NCBI RefSeq assembly: GCF_001022965.1
Contig: NZ_LECZ01000026.1
Coordinates: forward strand, 248,001-312,000
DNA: 64,000 bases
Origin: Enterobacter genomosp. O
GTDB taxonomy: Bacteria > Pseudomonadota > Gammaproteobacteria > Enterobacterales > Enterobacteriaceae
Direction: 5' to 3'
Shown one piece after another: positions 16,018 to 25,045 of this stretch. The position numbers and the translations under genes were made by a program. The notes under the pieces are model-generated. The model worked only from the letters and a program-made list of their open reading frames with translations. It had not been told where the DNA came from and searched no databases. Within the stretch, counting starts at the first letter, position 1. Each line of letters starts with the position of its first letter.

Positions 16018-16499
16018 AGAGACTATGGCTGAGTGCGGGAATATTGGCAGCGATTGTATTGATCTCTCTTACGCTTTTCCTGAAAGGCAATGAAACGGTG
16101 TCTCCTCTGAAATGCAAGGCATTTAGCAGAGCAACTATTGATGTACAAAATGGCCCTTTAGTCTTTTCTACTGTTGAAAACTTGCAGCTCTACAATGAAA
16201 GAAAAGAGGGTATGATCCATTACAATGGTTATGTGAAATCACCTGACGCAAATACGTACCTCGAACGTACAATATATCTTTCCAGTGGTGTTAAGATCGA
16301 CAAAGATACGTTCAGTTATAAAATTACCAGGATCGTCGCAGCCCCGCTTGATACGACCTCAGATGATACGTTTGACCAAATGTGGCTAGAAAATACCAGT
16401 GACAATAAAACTATCACGCTGAATATCAAGAACATAAGAGACGGTATATTTACCGTAAGTAGTCCTTACTCTCTGCAGTATACCTGCGTCAAATATTAG
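16014..16499 (+). CDS. FidL-like membrane-anchored periplasmic protein, copy 2
   Basis: 161 residues; N-terminal anchor (about 4-24) and periplasmic domain with Cys34 and Cys158 in the same relative places as copy 1. Sequence similarity to copy 1 is modest but the pattern (short cytoplasmic tail, anchor, cysteine, beta-rich domain, NGYV/EGYV motif, cysteine at the C-terminus) is shared. Translationally coupled to its regulator. Presumed ToxS-like partner (inference). A strong hairpin follows. Confidence 0.68.
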   Translation: MKRLWLSAGILAAIVLISLTLFLKGNETVSPLKCKAFSRATIDVQNGPLVFSTVENLQLYNERKEGMIHYNGYVKSPDANTYLERTIYLSSGVKIDKDTFSYKITRIVAAPLDTTSDDTFDQMWLENTSDNKTITLNIKNIRDGIFTVSSPYSLQYTCVKY

Positions 16500-16531
16500 T
16501 CTGACTCACGATATGCATTAATGGGCTTAAT

Positions 16532-16558
16532 ACAACCTCTGCCAGCGGCAGAGGTTGT
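16532..16558. terminator. Symmetric hairpin between fidL-like gene and yibL
   Basis: Perfect twelve-base stem ACAACCTCTGCC/GGCAGAGGTTGT with a three-base loop, between two convergent genes. T-rich sequence follows on the plus strand after a short gap (GAGTTTT); probably a bidirectional terminator. It also marks the island edge next to yibL. Confidence 0.65.
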
Positions 16559-16565
16559 AAGAGTT

Positions 16566-16928
16566 TTAGAACGCGGTCTTACAAAAGCCCGTCATCTCTT
16601 TCAGGCCCATTTCGCGGCCAAGTTCGGTCATCGGGTGCACGACCACCAGACCACGGACGCTTTTCTTCAGCTTGCCCATATCGGCCTGCTCTTTTTTGGT
16701 GATCGCACGGCGGTGCGGCATGTCCATCAGCTTCTGCGCTTCTTTGCTCAGCTTCTGACCTTTGACTTCGCGCAGGCGCTCGATCTCTGTCTCCAGCGTG
16801 GCGGCCTCTTTTTCCAGCTCGGCATACTTCTCGGCGGACTCGACCAGCGACAGACCCGCCATCTGGTGGCGGATCAGATCCAGGCGGTCGCTCAGGCGTT
16901 TAATTTCGTTCTTTTCGACTTCTTTCAT
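16566..16928 (-). CDS. yibL: YibL, conserved ribosome-associated protein (DUF2810)
   Basis: 120 residues, as in E. coli, and nearly identical: [17 protein letters not shown] at the start and [18 protein letters not shown] near the end. The first 70 residues are strongly helical/coiled-coil. Reported to co-sediment with ribosomes in E. coli; function otherwise unclear. In E. coli it lies between mtlR and lldP; here the lldP side is occupied by the 10.8-kb island. Confidence 0.95.
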   Translation of the reverse strand: MKEVEKNEIKRLSDRLDLIRHQMAGLSLVESAEKYAELEKEAATLETEIERLREVKGQKLSKEAQKLMDMPHRRAITKKEQADMGKLKKSVRGLVVVHPMTELGREMGLKEMTGFCKTAF

Positions 16929-16986
16929 GACAAATAACTCTGAAAACGGGGAATTTACAGGGAAGGATACACCAATGTGAGCAGGC

Positions 16987-17577
16987 TTACTTCTGAAACG
17001 CTTTTTTTAAGCTGATTCGTGAAATCAGCTCAGTCAGGGAGAGAACCATAGTGGAACGGACAACCTGTTGATAACGCAGCTTTTGCATCGCATAGAGCTC
17101 AGGATCGCTGTTATCAAAATGGGGAGCAGGGGGCAGCGCGGTGACGCAGTGCAGCTCGCCGAAGGGCCCCAGTATCTCATCGTCGGTAAAGGTGTACTCG
17201 TTACCGTCATGATTGAGCTCTTCGCGCAGCGCCATTAACAGCTCCGCATCTTCATACTCTTGCCGGTTCAGCACGCCAAGACCATAAATCAGCTTCAGAC
17301 GCACGGAGAGATCGCCCAGCGGTCCGTCTCCGTCCAGTAACGGTTCTACAGCATATTTTACCGCGTAGTCGTCTTTGCGAAACACCTGAAGCACCAGGAT
17401 ATTCACCGCCTCGGTTAACAGCTCGACGGCGGCAATCAGGAAACTTCGTACGGTTTTGCCAGCATTCAGACGCTCAAGCACACGATTTTCAAAGGCCTGG
17501 GTTTGTTCCATTATTGCCTGCATATCTGACAATCTGTTATCTGGGCGCAGGCTAACCTGCGCCGCATTCTGCATCAT
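16987..17577 (-). CDS. mtlR: MtlR, mannitol operon repressor
   Basis: 196 residues (195 in E. coli), an all-helical protein lacking a classical HTH, e.g. [19 protein letters not shown] and [25 protein letters not shown]. Represses mtlADR in the absence of mannitol. Its ATG overlaps the mtlD stop by four bases. Confidence 0.96.
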   Translation of the reverse strand: MMQNAAQVSLRPDNRLSDMQAIMEQTQAFENRVLERLNAGKTVRSFLIAAVELLTEAVNILVLQVFRKDDYAVKYAVEPLLDGDGPLGDLSVRLKLIYGLGVLNRQEYEDAELLMALREELNHDGNEYTFTDDEILGPFGELHCVTALPPAPHFDNSDPELYAMQKLRYQQVVRSTMVLSLTELISRISLKKAFQK

Positions 17578-18722
17578 TTGGTTGCGTTGTATGCGTTAAC
17601 CGCCTCCACAACCACGTCGCTGTTGGCGTCCAGACCGGAAATCTGCGCCAGCGCAGCCTGCGCGCCTTTGTCATCAATCAGCTGAGCCAGCTCAATCGCC
17701 TGCGGGTCCTGCTCGCTGCGGTAGTGCATCGCGGCGGCAATCCCTTTCACCAGGTTGGCGTGCGGCAGACCGTATTCCAGCGTGCCGAGCAGCGGCTTAA
17801 TCAGACGGTCGCCGGCGCTCAGTTTACGCAGCGGCTGGCGGCCTACGCGCTCAACGTCATCTTTCAGATACGGGTTTTCAAAGCGACCGAGGATTTTCTG
17901 GATGTATGCTGCGTGTTTCTCAGCATCAAAACCGTAGCGTTTGATCAGCACCGCGCCGCTCTCTTCCATTGCCCCTTTTACCACCGCGCGGATCTTCTCA
18001 TCGAGGATCGCGTCACGAATGGTCTGATGACCGGCCAATTTTCCGAGGTACGCGGTTATAGCATGCCCGGTGTTCAGCGTGAAGAGTTTGCGTTCGACAA
18101 ATGCCATCAGGTTATCGGTTAATTCCATGCCCGGAATGGTCGGCAGTGCGCCCTTAAACTGGGTTTTATCAACGATCCACTCGCTGAAGGTTTCGACGGT
18201 GACTTCCAGCGGGTCGTTGGTGGCGGATTCTGACGGCGGAACGATGCGGTCAACGGCGGAATCCACAAAACCCACGTGCGCTTCAACCCAGGCTTTATCT
18301 TCGTCTGCTACGGCGTTGAGCACGTGGCCTTTCAGCTGCGTGGTGCCGCGCACCATGTTTTCACAGGCGATGATGTTCAGTGGGGTTTCGATGCCCTGCG
18401 CTTTACGTTTTGCCAGGCCTTTCGCGACAGCAGGGGCGATGCGCTCCAGCACGACCGGGCCCACGGCGGTGGTCACCAGGTCGACGCTGGCGATCAGGTC
18501 GATAACGTCTTCGCCGATGCTGCTTACCGCATTGACGCCAGACACCGTCTCAACCTGCTCGTTTTCGCCCACCACGTGTACCTGATAGCTATGACGGGCA
18601 TTCAGGGCATCCAGGACGACCTGATTCACATCGGCGAATGTCAGCGTAATGCCCGCGTCTGCCAGCAGTTTACCGATAAAACCACGACCGATATTACCTG
18701 CGCCAAAATGTAATGCTTTCAT
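17574..18722 (-). CDS. mtlD: Mannitol-1-phosphate 5-dehydrogenase
   Basis: 382 residues, equal to E. coli. Oxidises mannitol 1-phosphate to fructose 6-phosphate with NAD. N-terminal Rossmann motif [20 protein letters not shown] and the catalytic lysine region [18 protein letters not shown] are present. I chose the ATG at 18722 over one 18 bases upstream because it matches the family N-terminus. A palindromic repeat separates it from mtlA. Confidence 0.97.
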   Translation of the reverse strand: MKALHFGAGNIGRGFIGKLLADAGITLTFADVNQVVLDALNARHSYQVHVVGENEQVETVSGVNAVSSIGEDVIDLIASVDLVTTAVGPVVLERIAPAVAKGLAKRKAQGIETPLNIIACENMVRGTTQLKGHVLNAVADEDKAWVEAHVGFVDSAVDRIVPPSESATNDPLEVTVETFSEWIVDKTQFKGALPTIPGMELTDNLMAFVERKLFTLNTGHAITAYLGKLAGHQTIRDAILDEKIRAVVKGAMEESGAVLIKRYGFDAEKHAAYIQKILGRFENPYLKDDVERVGRQPLRKLSAGDRLIKPLLGTLEYGLPHANLVKGIAAAMHYRSEQDPQAIELAQLIDDKGAQAALAQISGLDANSDVVVEAVNAYNATK

Positions 18723-18751
18723 AGTGTTAACCTTCATCAATGTTTTTACCC

Positions 18752-18812
18752 GAGAGGGCTGGGGTGAGGAACGTTTCCCCTCACCCTAGCCCTCTCCCCG
18801 GAGGGGAGAGGG
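18752..18812. repeat. Palindromic intergenic repeat (CCCTCTCC family), composite copy
   Basis: GAGAGGGCTGGGGTGAGG is followed by its near-inverse and by CCCTCTCCCC/GGGGAGAGGG, giving nested hairpins between mtlA and mtlD in the mRNA. Related copies are at 23611, 31153, 39423, 46161 and 46216. Likely affects mRNA stability between cistrons. Confidence 0.75.
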
Positions 18813-18820
18813 AAGAGAAC

Positions 18821-20728
18821 TTATTTGTTCAGCAGAGCCAGCACTTCTTCCACGCTGGTGGTATTGGCCAGACGCTCAATGACAGACTCATCATCCAGCG
18901 CGTTGGTCAGGCTGGTAATCACCTGAATGTGCTCGTTGTTGCGAGCGGCGATACCAATCACCAGACGGGCGATGTCGTCTTCTTCTTCACCGAAGCGTAC
19001 GCCCTGTGGGTACTGACAGAATACGACGCCGGTTTTCAGGACGCGATCTTTCGCTTCAACCGTACCGTGCGGCACCGCGATGGATTCGCCCAGGTAGGTT
19101 GGGGTCAGCTTTTCACGCTCCAGCATGGCGTCGACGTATTCAGGCTGAACGTAGCCGCCTTTCACCAGCTGCTCGCCGGCAAAGCGAATCGCGTCTTCTT
19201 TGGTCGCCGCAGTGCGGCCGAGGAAGATGTTCTCCGCACTCAGTTTGAAGAGGTGGGCGTTGCTCTCGTCAAAGCTGTCCTGCAGGCTGGAGCGCACTTT
19301 CACTTCGTTGTCTTCATGACGCTGCGCCGCAACCAGACGTTCGGTCAGGCTGGTGTACAGGCCGCTGTCGAGGAAGTTGGTCAGCGAGATGTGCTGCGCC
19401 TGAGGCACCTGACGCATGGCGCGTTCGGTCAGATCGCGGTGCGTGATGACAAGGTCAACATCCGGCGGCAGGCTGTTAATGGCGCTGTTGGTCACGGAAA
19501 TGTTAGTCAGGCCCGCATCCTGCACTTTCTTACGCAGCACGCCTGCACCCATTGCGCTGGAACCCATACCGGCATCACAGGCAACGATGATTTTACGCAC
19601 GTGGCTCAGGTCGTTGGAGACATCGCCCGCCGTCAGTGGGGTCGCGCCTTTGGATTCGGCTTTCATGTCGTGCATACGACGGGTCGCCGCTTCAATATCA
19701 TCGTCTTCTTTCACTTTGCTGGTTTTCAGCAGGATAGAAGAGACCACGAAGGAGACGGCCATGGCCGCACAGATGGCCGCGATGTTCGCGAAGTAAGCGC
19801 CTTTTGGCGTCATCGCCAGTACCGCCAGGATAGAGCCCGGAGAAGCAGGAGAAACCAGACCGCCGCCCAGCACGCTCAGGGTGAACACGCCGGTCATACC
19901 GCCGAGGATAACGGCCAGGATCAGACGCGGGTTCATCAGCACGTACGGGAAGTAAATTTCGTGGATACCGCCCAGGAAGTGGATGATAGCCGCACCGCCA
20001 GCAGACTGCTTCGCGCTACCGCGGCCAAAGAACATGTACGCCAGCAGAACGCCCATACCCGGACCCGGGTTCGCTTCAATCAGGAAGAAGATGGACTTGC
20101 CGAGATCGTGAGACTGCTGAATACCCAGCGGCGAGAAGATGCCGTGGTTGATGGCGTTGTTGAGGAACAGGATTTTCGCCGGTTCAACGAAGATAGACGC
20201 CAGCGGCAGCATGTCGTGCGCCACCATAAAGTTAACGCCAGCCGCCAGAATTTTGGACAGCACTTCAACCGCAGGGCCAATGCCGAGGAACGCCAGAATC
20301 GCGAGGATCATCCCGATGATGCCCGCAGAGAAGTTGTTCACCAGCATTTCGAAGCCGGATTTGATCTTACCGTCAACCCAGACGTCGAATTTCTTAATCG
20401 CCCAGCCGCCCAGCGGACCGGCAATCATTGCGCCGAGGAACATCGGCATATCCGCACCGACGATAACCCCCATTGTTGTGATGGCACCCACTACGCCACC
20501 ACGGTCACCGCCCACCAGACGACCACCGGTGTAACCGATGAGCAGCGGCAGGAGATAGGTAATCATTGGGCCAACAAGTTTCGCCAGCGTTTCGTTAGGC
20601 AACCACCCTGTCGGAATGAATAATGCGGTGATGATACCCCACGCGATAAACGCGCCGATATTTGGCATCACCATGTTGCTGAGGAAACGACCAAAGCTTT
20701 GAACTTTGATCTTGAAATCGGATGACAT
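18821..20728 (-). CDS. mtlA: PTS mannitol-specific enzyme IICBA
   Basis: 635 residues (637 in E. coli). Membrane IIC domain (about 1-340, from FGRFLSNMVMPNIGAFIAWG) imports mannitol. The IIB domain carries the phosphorylated cysteine in ACDAGMGSSAMG (about 384) and IIA the phosphorylated histidine in ESIAVPHGT (about 552). Product is mannitol 1-phosphate for MtlD. First gene of mtlADR; ATG preceded by AAGGGG. Upstream CRP sites indicate catabolite control. Confidence 0.97.
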   Translation of the reverse strand: MSSDFKIKVQSFGRFLSNMVMPNIGAFIAWGIITALFIPTGWLPNETLAKLVGPMITYLLPLLIGYTGGRLVGGDRGGVVGAITTMGVIVGADMPMFLGAMIAGPLGGWAIKKFDVWVDGKIKSGFEMLVNNFSAGIIGMILAILAFLGIGPAVEVLSKILAAGVNFMVAHDMLPLASIFVEPAKILFLNNAINHGIFSPLGIQQSHDLGKSIFFLIEANPGPGMGVLLAYMFFGRGSAKQSAGGAAIIHFLGGIHEIYFPYVLMNPRLILAVILGGMTGVFTLSVLGGGLVSPASPGSILAVLAMTPKGAYFANIAAICAAMAVSFVVSSILLKTSKVKEDDDIEAATRRMHDMKAESKGATPLTAGDVSNDLSHVRKIIVACDAGMGSSAMGAGVLRKKVQDAGLTNISVTNSAINSLPPDVDLVITHRDLTERAMRQVPQAQHISLTNFLDSGLYTSLTERLVAAQRHEDNEVKVRSSLQDSFDESNAHLFKLSAENIFLGRTAATKEDAIRFAGEQLVKGGYVQPEYVDAMLEREKLTPTYLGESIAVPHGTVEAKDRVLKTGVVFCQYPQGVRFGEEEDDIARLVIGIAARNNEHIQVITSLTNALDDESVIERLANTTSVEEVLALLNK

Positions 20729-20869
20729 AAAACACCCCTTCTTCTGTTTTGCTTAGGCTTGCGGCCCGAGGTTTATCGTTAATGTGCGGCGGCAGAGGTA
20801 GCCGGGCCCTGTTCTGATGCTGTGAAATCTGGCACTGAATCGTTCAACTGTCCAGATAGCGAAAATTTG

Positions 20870-20885
20870 TGTGATGCACATCACG
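20870..20885. promoter_or_regulatory. CRP site in mtl control region
   Basis: TGTGATGCACATCACG: nine of ten core positions of TGTGA-N6-TCACA. Nearest strong site to the mtlA start. Confidence 0.75.
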
Positions 20886-20913
20886 TAAAGATAGGGGGTG
20901 AGGCATTCAATGA

Positions 20914-20929
20914 GGTGATCTGAATCACA
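20914..20929. promoter_or_regulatory. CRP site in mtl control region
   Basis: GGTGATCTGAATCACA: nine of ten core positions, 44 bases from the previous site. Confidence 0.7.
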
Positions 20930-20986
20930 AAAATGGTGAGCAAAAAAAAGACGATGGTGAAAAATGACGCAAAAAACACCTCTTTC

Positions 20987-21002
20987 TGTGAGTGGTATCA
21001 CA
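20987..21002. promoter_or_regulatory. CRP site in mtl control region
   Basis: TGTGAGTGGTATCACA: all ten core positions of the CRP consensus. Confidence 0.85.
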
Positions 21003-21030
21003 TTTTGCTTTCGTGTGTTTGTTTCTGGAT

Positions 21031-21046
21031 TGTGACTGATTTCACA
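21031..21046. promoter_or_regulatory. CRP site in mtl control region
   Basis: TGTGACTGATTTCACA: all ten core positions; 44 bases from the previous perfect site, repeating the 44-base spacing of the other pair. Confidence 0.85.
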
Positions 21047-21361
21047 AAATATTTTTATGCAGATTTGTCTGGCTGCGATCGGCATCAGGATGGCAAAGCG
21101 CGACACGTAAAGCTAAAAAACCACTTTTGATGTGTGGTATGGCGAAAAGCTAAAAGGTGGATTACGCTCATATTGTAAGGTTAAGTCTATTATTATTCAG
21201 GATATATTTTGACACGCTTATAAACTTGCATGGAGATATTATAAAAACCCATACTCCCCGGCTCTGGAAATAATAAGCACCTTCCTGTGTTTATAAAAAT
21301 TAATTAGGTTGCGTACCGTTTTATTAATTTAATGAGTTGACGTTGTTTAAGTGAGGAGAAT

Positions 21362-21718
21362 ATGTTTCTCAACTATTTCGCGCTGGGCGTATTGATTTTT
21401 GTATTTCTGGTTCTTTTTTACGGAATCATCGCCATTCATGACATCCCTTACAATATGGCCAAAAAGCGTAACCACCCGCATGCCGATGCGATTCATACGG
21501 CCGGGTGGATTAGCCTGTTTACGCTCCATGCCATCTGGCCGTTCCTGTGGATTTGGGCCACGCTGTACCGTGAAGACCGTGGCTGGGGCATGCAAAACCA
21601 CATCACAAAGCCTGACGAGCTCCCGGGCATGGATGCGCTCGCCAAACGCGTGGCGGAACTCGAACAAAAGCTGGCGGCAGCACAGCCTGCTGCAGATAAG
21701 AACACGCTGGAGCGCTAA
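21362..21718 (+). CDS. yibI: YibI, DUF3302 inner-membrane protein
   Basis: 118 residues with two membrane segments (about 5-25 and 48-66) and a C-terminal short coiled coil ([14 protein letters not shown]). Sits two bases before yibH, with which it forms a two-gene operon; similar small proteins accompany HlyD/EmrA-type fusion proteins. GAGGAG precedes the ATG. Function unknown. Confidence 0.9.
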   Translation: MFLNYFALGVLIFVFLVLFYGIIAIHDIPYNMAKKRNHPHADAIHTAGWISLFTLHAIWPFLWIWATLYREDRGWGMQNHITKPDELPGMDALAKRVAELEQKLAAAQPAADKNTLER

Positions 21719-21720
21719 TC

Positions 21721-22857
21721 ATGGATCTGTTGATTATTTTGACCTATGTGGCATTTGCCTGGGTGATTTTTAAAATATTCCGTATTCCGGTAAACCAGTG
21801 GACGCTTGCTACCGCGACTTTAGGCGGCGTGTTTATTGTTGCCGGACTTATTCTGCTCATGAACTATAACCACCCGTATACCTTTACGGCGCAAAAAGCG
21901 GTTATTTCTATTCCGATTACGCCGCAGGTGACTGGCGTGGTCAGTGAAGTGACCGATAAAAATAACCAGCTCATTAAAAAAGGCGAAGTGTTATTTAAAT
22001 TGGATCCAGGCCGCTACCAGGCGCGCGTTGACAGACTCCAGGCCGACCTGGTGACCGCGACGCACAACATCGATAATCTGAAAGCGCAGCTGGTCGAGGC
22101 CGTCGCCAATACGACGCGCGTCTCCGCGGAGCGCGATCGCCTGTATAAAGATTATCAGCGCTACCTGAAAGGCAGCCAGGCGAAGGTAAACCCGTTCTCT
22201 GAAAGCGATATCGACAACGCGCGGCAGAATTACCTGGCACAGGATGCGCTGGTGAAAGGCTCCGTTGCTGAACAGGTGCAGATTCAAAGCCAGTTAGACA
22301 GCATGGTGAACGGCGAACAGTCGCAGATTGCCTCCCTGCGCGCCCAGCTTGCCGAAGCTAAATACAACCTGGATCAGACCGTGGTGCGTGCGCCCAGCAA
22401 TGGCTATATCACCCAGGTGCTGATTCGTCCGGGGACCTATGCCGCCGCGCTGCCCCTGCGTCCGGTGATGGTCTTTATTCCTGAACAGAAGCGTCAGATC
22501 GTGGCCCAGTTCCGTCAGAACTCGCTGCTGCGTTTGAAGCCGGGCGATGAAGCGGAAGTGGTGTTTAACGCATTGCCGGGCCAGGTGTTCACCGGGAAGC
22601 TCACCGCTATTCTGCCGGTGGTGCCGGGGGGAACCTATCAGGCGCAGGGCGCGCTGCAGTCGCTGACGGTAATTCCCGGAACGGATGGCGTGCTGGGCAC
22701 CATTGAACTGGATCCAAATGCGGAAGTCGATGCGCTGCCAGACGGTATCTATGCCCAGGTCGCGGTCTATTCGGATCATTTCGCCCACGTGTCGGTCATG
22801 CGTAAAGTGTTGCTGCGTATGACCAGCTGGATGCACTACCTCTATCTCGATCACTAA
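21721..22857 (+). CDS. yibH: YibH, HlyD/EmrA-type membrane fusion protein
   Basis: 378 residues, as in E. coli. N-terminal membrane segments, a split lipoyl (barrel-sandwich) domain [20 protein letters not shown] and [17 protein letters not shown], and a central helical hairpin (about 95-205). Periplasmic adaptor for an efflux pump; no matching inner-membrane pump is encoded beside it. A clear terminator follows. Confidence 0.92.
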   Translation: MDLLIILTYVAFAWVIFKIFRIPVNQWTLATATLGGVFIVAGLILLMNYNHPYTFTAQKAVISIPITPQVTGVVSEVTDKNNQLIKKGEVLFKLDPGRYQARVDRLQADLVTATHNIDNLKAQLVEAVANTTRVSAERDRLYKDYQRYLKGSQAKVNPFSESDIDNARQNYLAQDALVKGSVAEQVQIQSQLDSMVNGEQSQIASLRAQLAEAKYNLDQTVVRAPSNGYITQVLIRPGTYAAALPLRPVMVFIPEQKRQIVAQFRQNSLLRLKPGDEAEVVFNALPGQVFTGKLTAILPVVPGGTYQAQGALQSLTVIPGTDGVLGTIELDPNAEVDALPDGIYAQVAVYSDHFAHVSVMRKVLLRMTSWMHYLYLDH

Positions 22858-22865
22858 TCCCTCCA

Positions 22866-22900
22866 GGGCAGGAATGCGACACGCATACCTGCCCTTTTTT
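22866..22900 (+). terminator. Intrinsic terminator of yibIH
   Basis: Stem GGGCAGG-ATGCG / CGCAT-CCTGCCC (22866-22894) with one bulged A on each side, then six T residues. Confidence 0.9.
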
Positions 22901-22947
22901 CATCGCTTGATCCATACTGACTTTTTTGCGGCATCAAGGATCAGGCA

Positions 22948-23556
22948 ATGAAACTCATCGGTAGCTACACCAGTCCCTTCGTGCGAAAGATCTCGATTCT
23001 CCTGCTGGAGAAAGGGATTGAATTTGAATTCATCAATGAACAGCCTTATAACGCCGAAAACGGCGTCGCGCAGTACAACCCGCTGGGGAAAGTCCCGGCG
23101 CTGGTGACGGACGAGGGCGAGTACTGGTTCGATTCCCCGATTATTGCGGAGTATATCGAGCTGCTGGGCGTTGCCCCGGCAATGCTTCCGGCTGACCCCA
23201 AAGCGGCGCTGGCGGTGAAGCAAATTGAAGCCCTGGCCGATGGCATTATGGATGCGGCCCTCACCTCGGTGCGCGAACAGGCAAGGCCCGCCGCCCAGCA
23301 GTCAGAAAACGAACTGCTGCGCCAGCGGGAAAAAATCAGCCGCAGCCTGGACCGGTGCGAACAGCTTATCCGGGACGGAAAGATCCAAACCGACGACCTG
23401 AACCTGGCGACCATCGCCATCGCCTGCGCCATTGGCTATCTCAACTTCCGCCGCGTTTCCCCGGGCTGGTGCGTCGACCGTCCGCTGCTGGTGAAGCTTG
23501 CAGAGACGCTCTTTAGCCGCGAGAGCTTTGCCCGTACCGAACCGCCAAAGGCTTGA
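22948..23556 (+). CDS. yibF: YibF, glutathione S-transferase homologue
   Basis: 202 residues, equal to E. coli. Thioredoxin-like N-terminal domain ([23 protein letters not shown]; Ser in the TSPF site, then the VPAL cis-proline motif and SPII glutathione contact) and helical C-terminal domain (about 85-202). The E. coli protein binds glutathione; substrate unknown. About 100 bases with a palindromic repeat separate it from selA. Confidence 0.95.
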   Translation: MKLIGSYTSPFVRKISILLLEKGIEFEFINEQPYNAENGVAQYNPLGKVPALVTDEGEYWFDSPIIAEYIELLGVAPAMLPADPKAALAVKQIEALADGIMDAALTSVREQARPAAQQSENELLRQREKISRSLDRCEQLIRDGKIQTDDLNLATIAIACAIGYLNFRRVSPGWCVDRPLLVKLAETLFSRESFARTEPPKA

Positions 23557-23610
23557 TGCGGGTTATAACACTTCGCCGCGGGAGGCGGTACAATCGCTCC
23601 ACATGTTAAC

Positions 23611-23633
23611 TCCCTCTCCCGTCGGGAGGGGGG
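23611..23633. repeat. Palindromic intergenic repeat (CCCTCTCCC family), short copy
   Basis: TCCCTCTCCC GTC GGGAGGGGGGA upstream of selA; a stem without the TGGGGTGAGGG flank. Confidence 0.6.
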
Positions 23634-23659
23634 AAGATATTTACTCGCCAGGCGCTTTC

Positions 23660-25045
23660 ATGACTACTCATCATTCGCTGTACAGCCAGATCCCCGCGAC
23701 CGACCGTCTCCTTCGCGAGCCCCGCATTCATGCTGCCGTTGAGCGTTTCGGTCATACCGCGACGGTTGAGATGCTACGTCTGCTTCAGGACGAAGCCCGC
23801 AGCGCGATTCAGTCAGAAAACGCCTTGCCCGACTGGTGCGCAGCGTGGGAGCAGGAAGTTGAACACCGGCTGGGTGAGAAAGCGCAAAGCGCGTTACGCC
23901 CGGTGATTAACCTGACGGGAACCGTCCTGCATACTAACCTGGGCCGCGCGCAGCAGGCGGAAGAGGCTATCGCGGCGGTCGGGCAGGCCATGCGCTCGCC
24001 TGTGACGCTGGAGTACGATCTGGACGGCGCCGGGCGCGGGCACCGCGATCGCGCGCTGGCGGAGCTGCTGTGCCAGCTGACCGGCGCGGAAGATGCCTGC
24101 ATTGTAAATAACAATGCTGCGGCAGTGCTGCTGATGCTGGCGGCTACCGCCAGCGGCAAAGAGGTGGTGGTTTCACGCGGCGAGCTGGTGGAGATTGGCG
24201 GGGCGTTTCGCATTCCGGACGTGATGCGCCAGGCGGGCTGCACGCTGCATGAAGTGGGCACCACTAACCGTACGCATGCGAAAGATTATCGCGCGGCGGT
24301 GAATGAAAATACCGCCCTGCTGATGAAGGTCCACACCAGCAATTACCATATTGAAGGCTTCACCAAAACGGTTGAAGAGGCCGAGCTGGCGGCGATTGGG
24401 CGCGAGCTGAATATACCGGTGATTGCCGATCTCGGCAGCGGCTCGCTGGTCGATTTGAGCCTTTACGGGCTGCCAAAAGAGCCAATGCCGCAAGAGATGA
24501 TTGCGGCGGGCGTCAGCCTGGTGAGCTTCTCCGGCGACAAACTGCTGGGCGGGCCGCAGGCCGGGATTATCGTAGGTAAGCGCGAGCTGATTGCGAAGCT
24601 GCAGCAGCATCCGCTCAAGCGCGCCCTACGTGCCGATAAAATGACCCTTGCCGCGCTGGACGCGACGCTGCGGCTCTATCTGCATCCGGAGAAGCTGGCT
24701 GAGAGCCTGCCCACGCTGCGCCTGTTAACCCGTGATGCCGCCTCGATTCGCGCCCAGGCCGAGTTACTGCTGCCGCGCGTAGCCCCGCATTACCCCGATT
24801 TTGACGTGCGCATTGAACCTTGCCAGTCGCAGATTGGCAGCGGTTCGCTGCCGGTGGACAGGCTGCCGAGCGAGGCGCTTACGTTCACTCCGCGCGACGG
24901 GCGCGGCAGCCGCCTTGACGCCCTGTCGTCGCGCTGGCGTGGTCTGCCGACACCGGTTATCGGACGGATTTACGACGGCCGAATGTGGCTGGATCTGCGC
25001 TGCCTTGAAGATGAAGAGCGATTTCTGGAGATGTTGTTGAAATGA
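23660..25045 (+). CDS. selA: Selenocysteine synthase (L-seryl-tRNA(Sec) selenium transferase)
   Basis: 461 residues (463 in E. coli) from ATG 23660, which matches the family N-terminus. PLP-dependent decamer that converts Ser-tRNA(Sec) to Sec-tRNA(Sec) with selenophosphate. The PLP-lysine motif [14 protein letters not shown] is near residue 295, with HTNLGRA and the domain core [11 protein letters not shown] also seen. Overlaps selB by four bases. An in-frame upstream start exists but would begin inside yibF. Confidence 0.96.
   Translation: MTTHHSLYSQIPATDRLLREPRIHAAVERFGHTATVEMLRLLQDEARSAIQSENALPDWCAAWEQEVEHRLGEKAQSALRPVINLTGTVLHTNLGRAQQAEEAIAAVGQAMRSPVTLEYDLDGAGRGHRDRALAELLCQLTGAEDACIVNNNAAAVLLMLAATASGKEVVVSRGELVEIGGAFRIPDVMRQAGCTLHEVGTTNRTHAKDYRAAVNENTALLMKVHTSNYHIEGFTKTVEEAELAAIGRELNIPVIADLGSGSLVDLSLYGLPKEPMPQEMIAAGVSLVSFSGDKLLGGPQAGIIVGKRELIAKLQQHPLKRALRADKMTLAALDATLRLYLHPEKLAESLPTLRLLTRDAASIRAQAELLLPRVAPHYPDFDVRIEPCQSQIGSGSLPVDRLPSEALTFTPRDGRGSRLDALSSRWRGLPTPVIGRIYDGRMWLDLRCLEDEERFLEMLLK

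Larger units (their letters stand above)
20729..21361. other. mtlA-yibI divergent regulatory region
   Basis: 633 bases without a gene. The half near mtlA carries at least four CRP-type palindromes (listed separately). A fifth weaker one may start at 20821 (TGTGA, six bases, GCACT). The half near yibI is AT-rich (21140-21340) and should hold the yibIH promoter; I could not fix its hexamers. Confidence 0.7.

Noticed and set aside
18740..20623. 627-codon open frame antisense to mtlA
   Set aside because: mtlA is intact on the minus strand; the opposite frame is rich in His/Arg/Gln as expected for a shadow.
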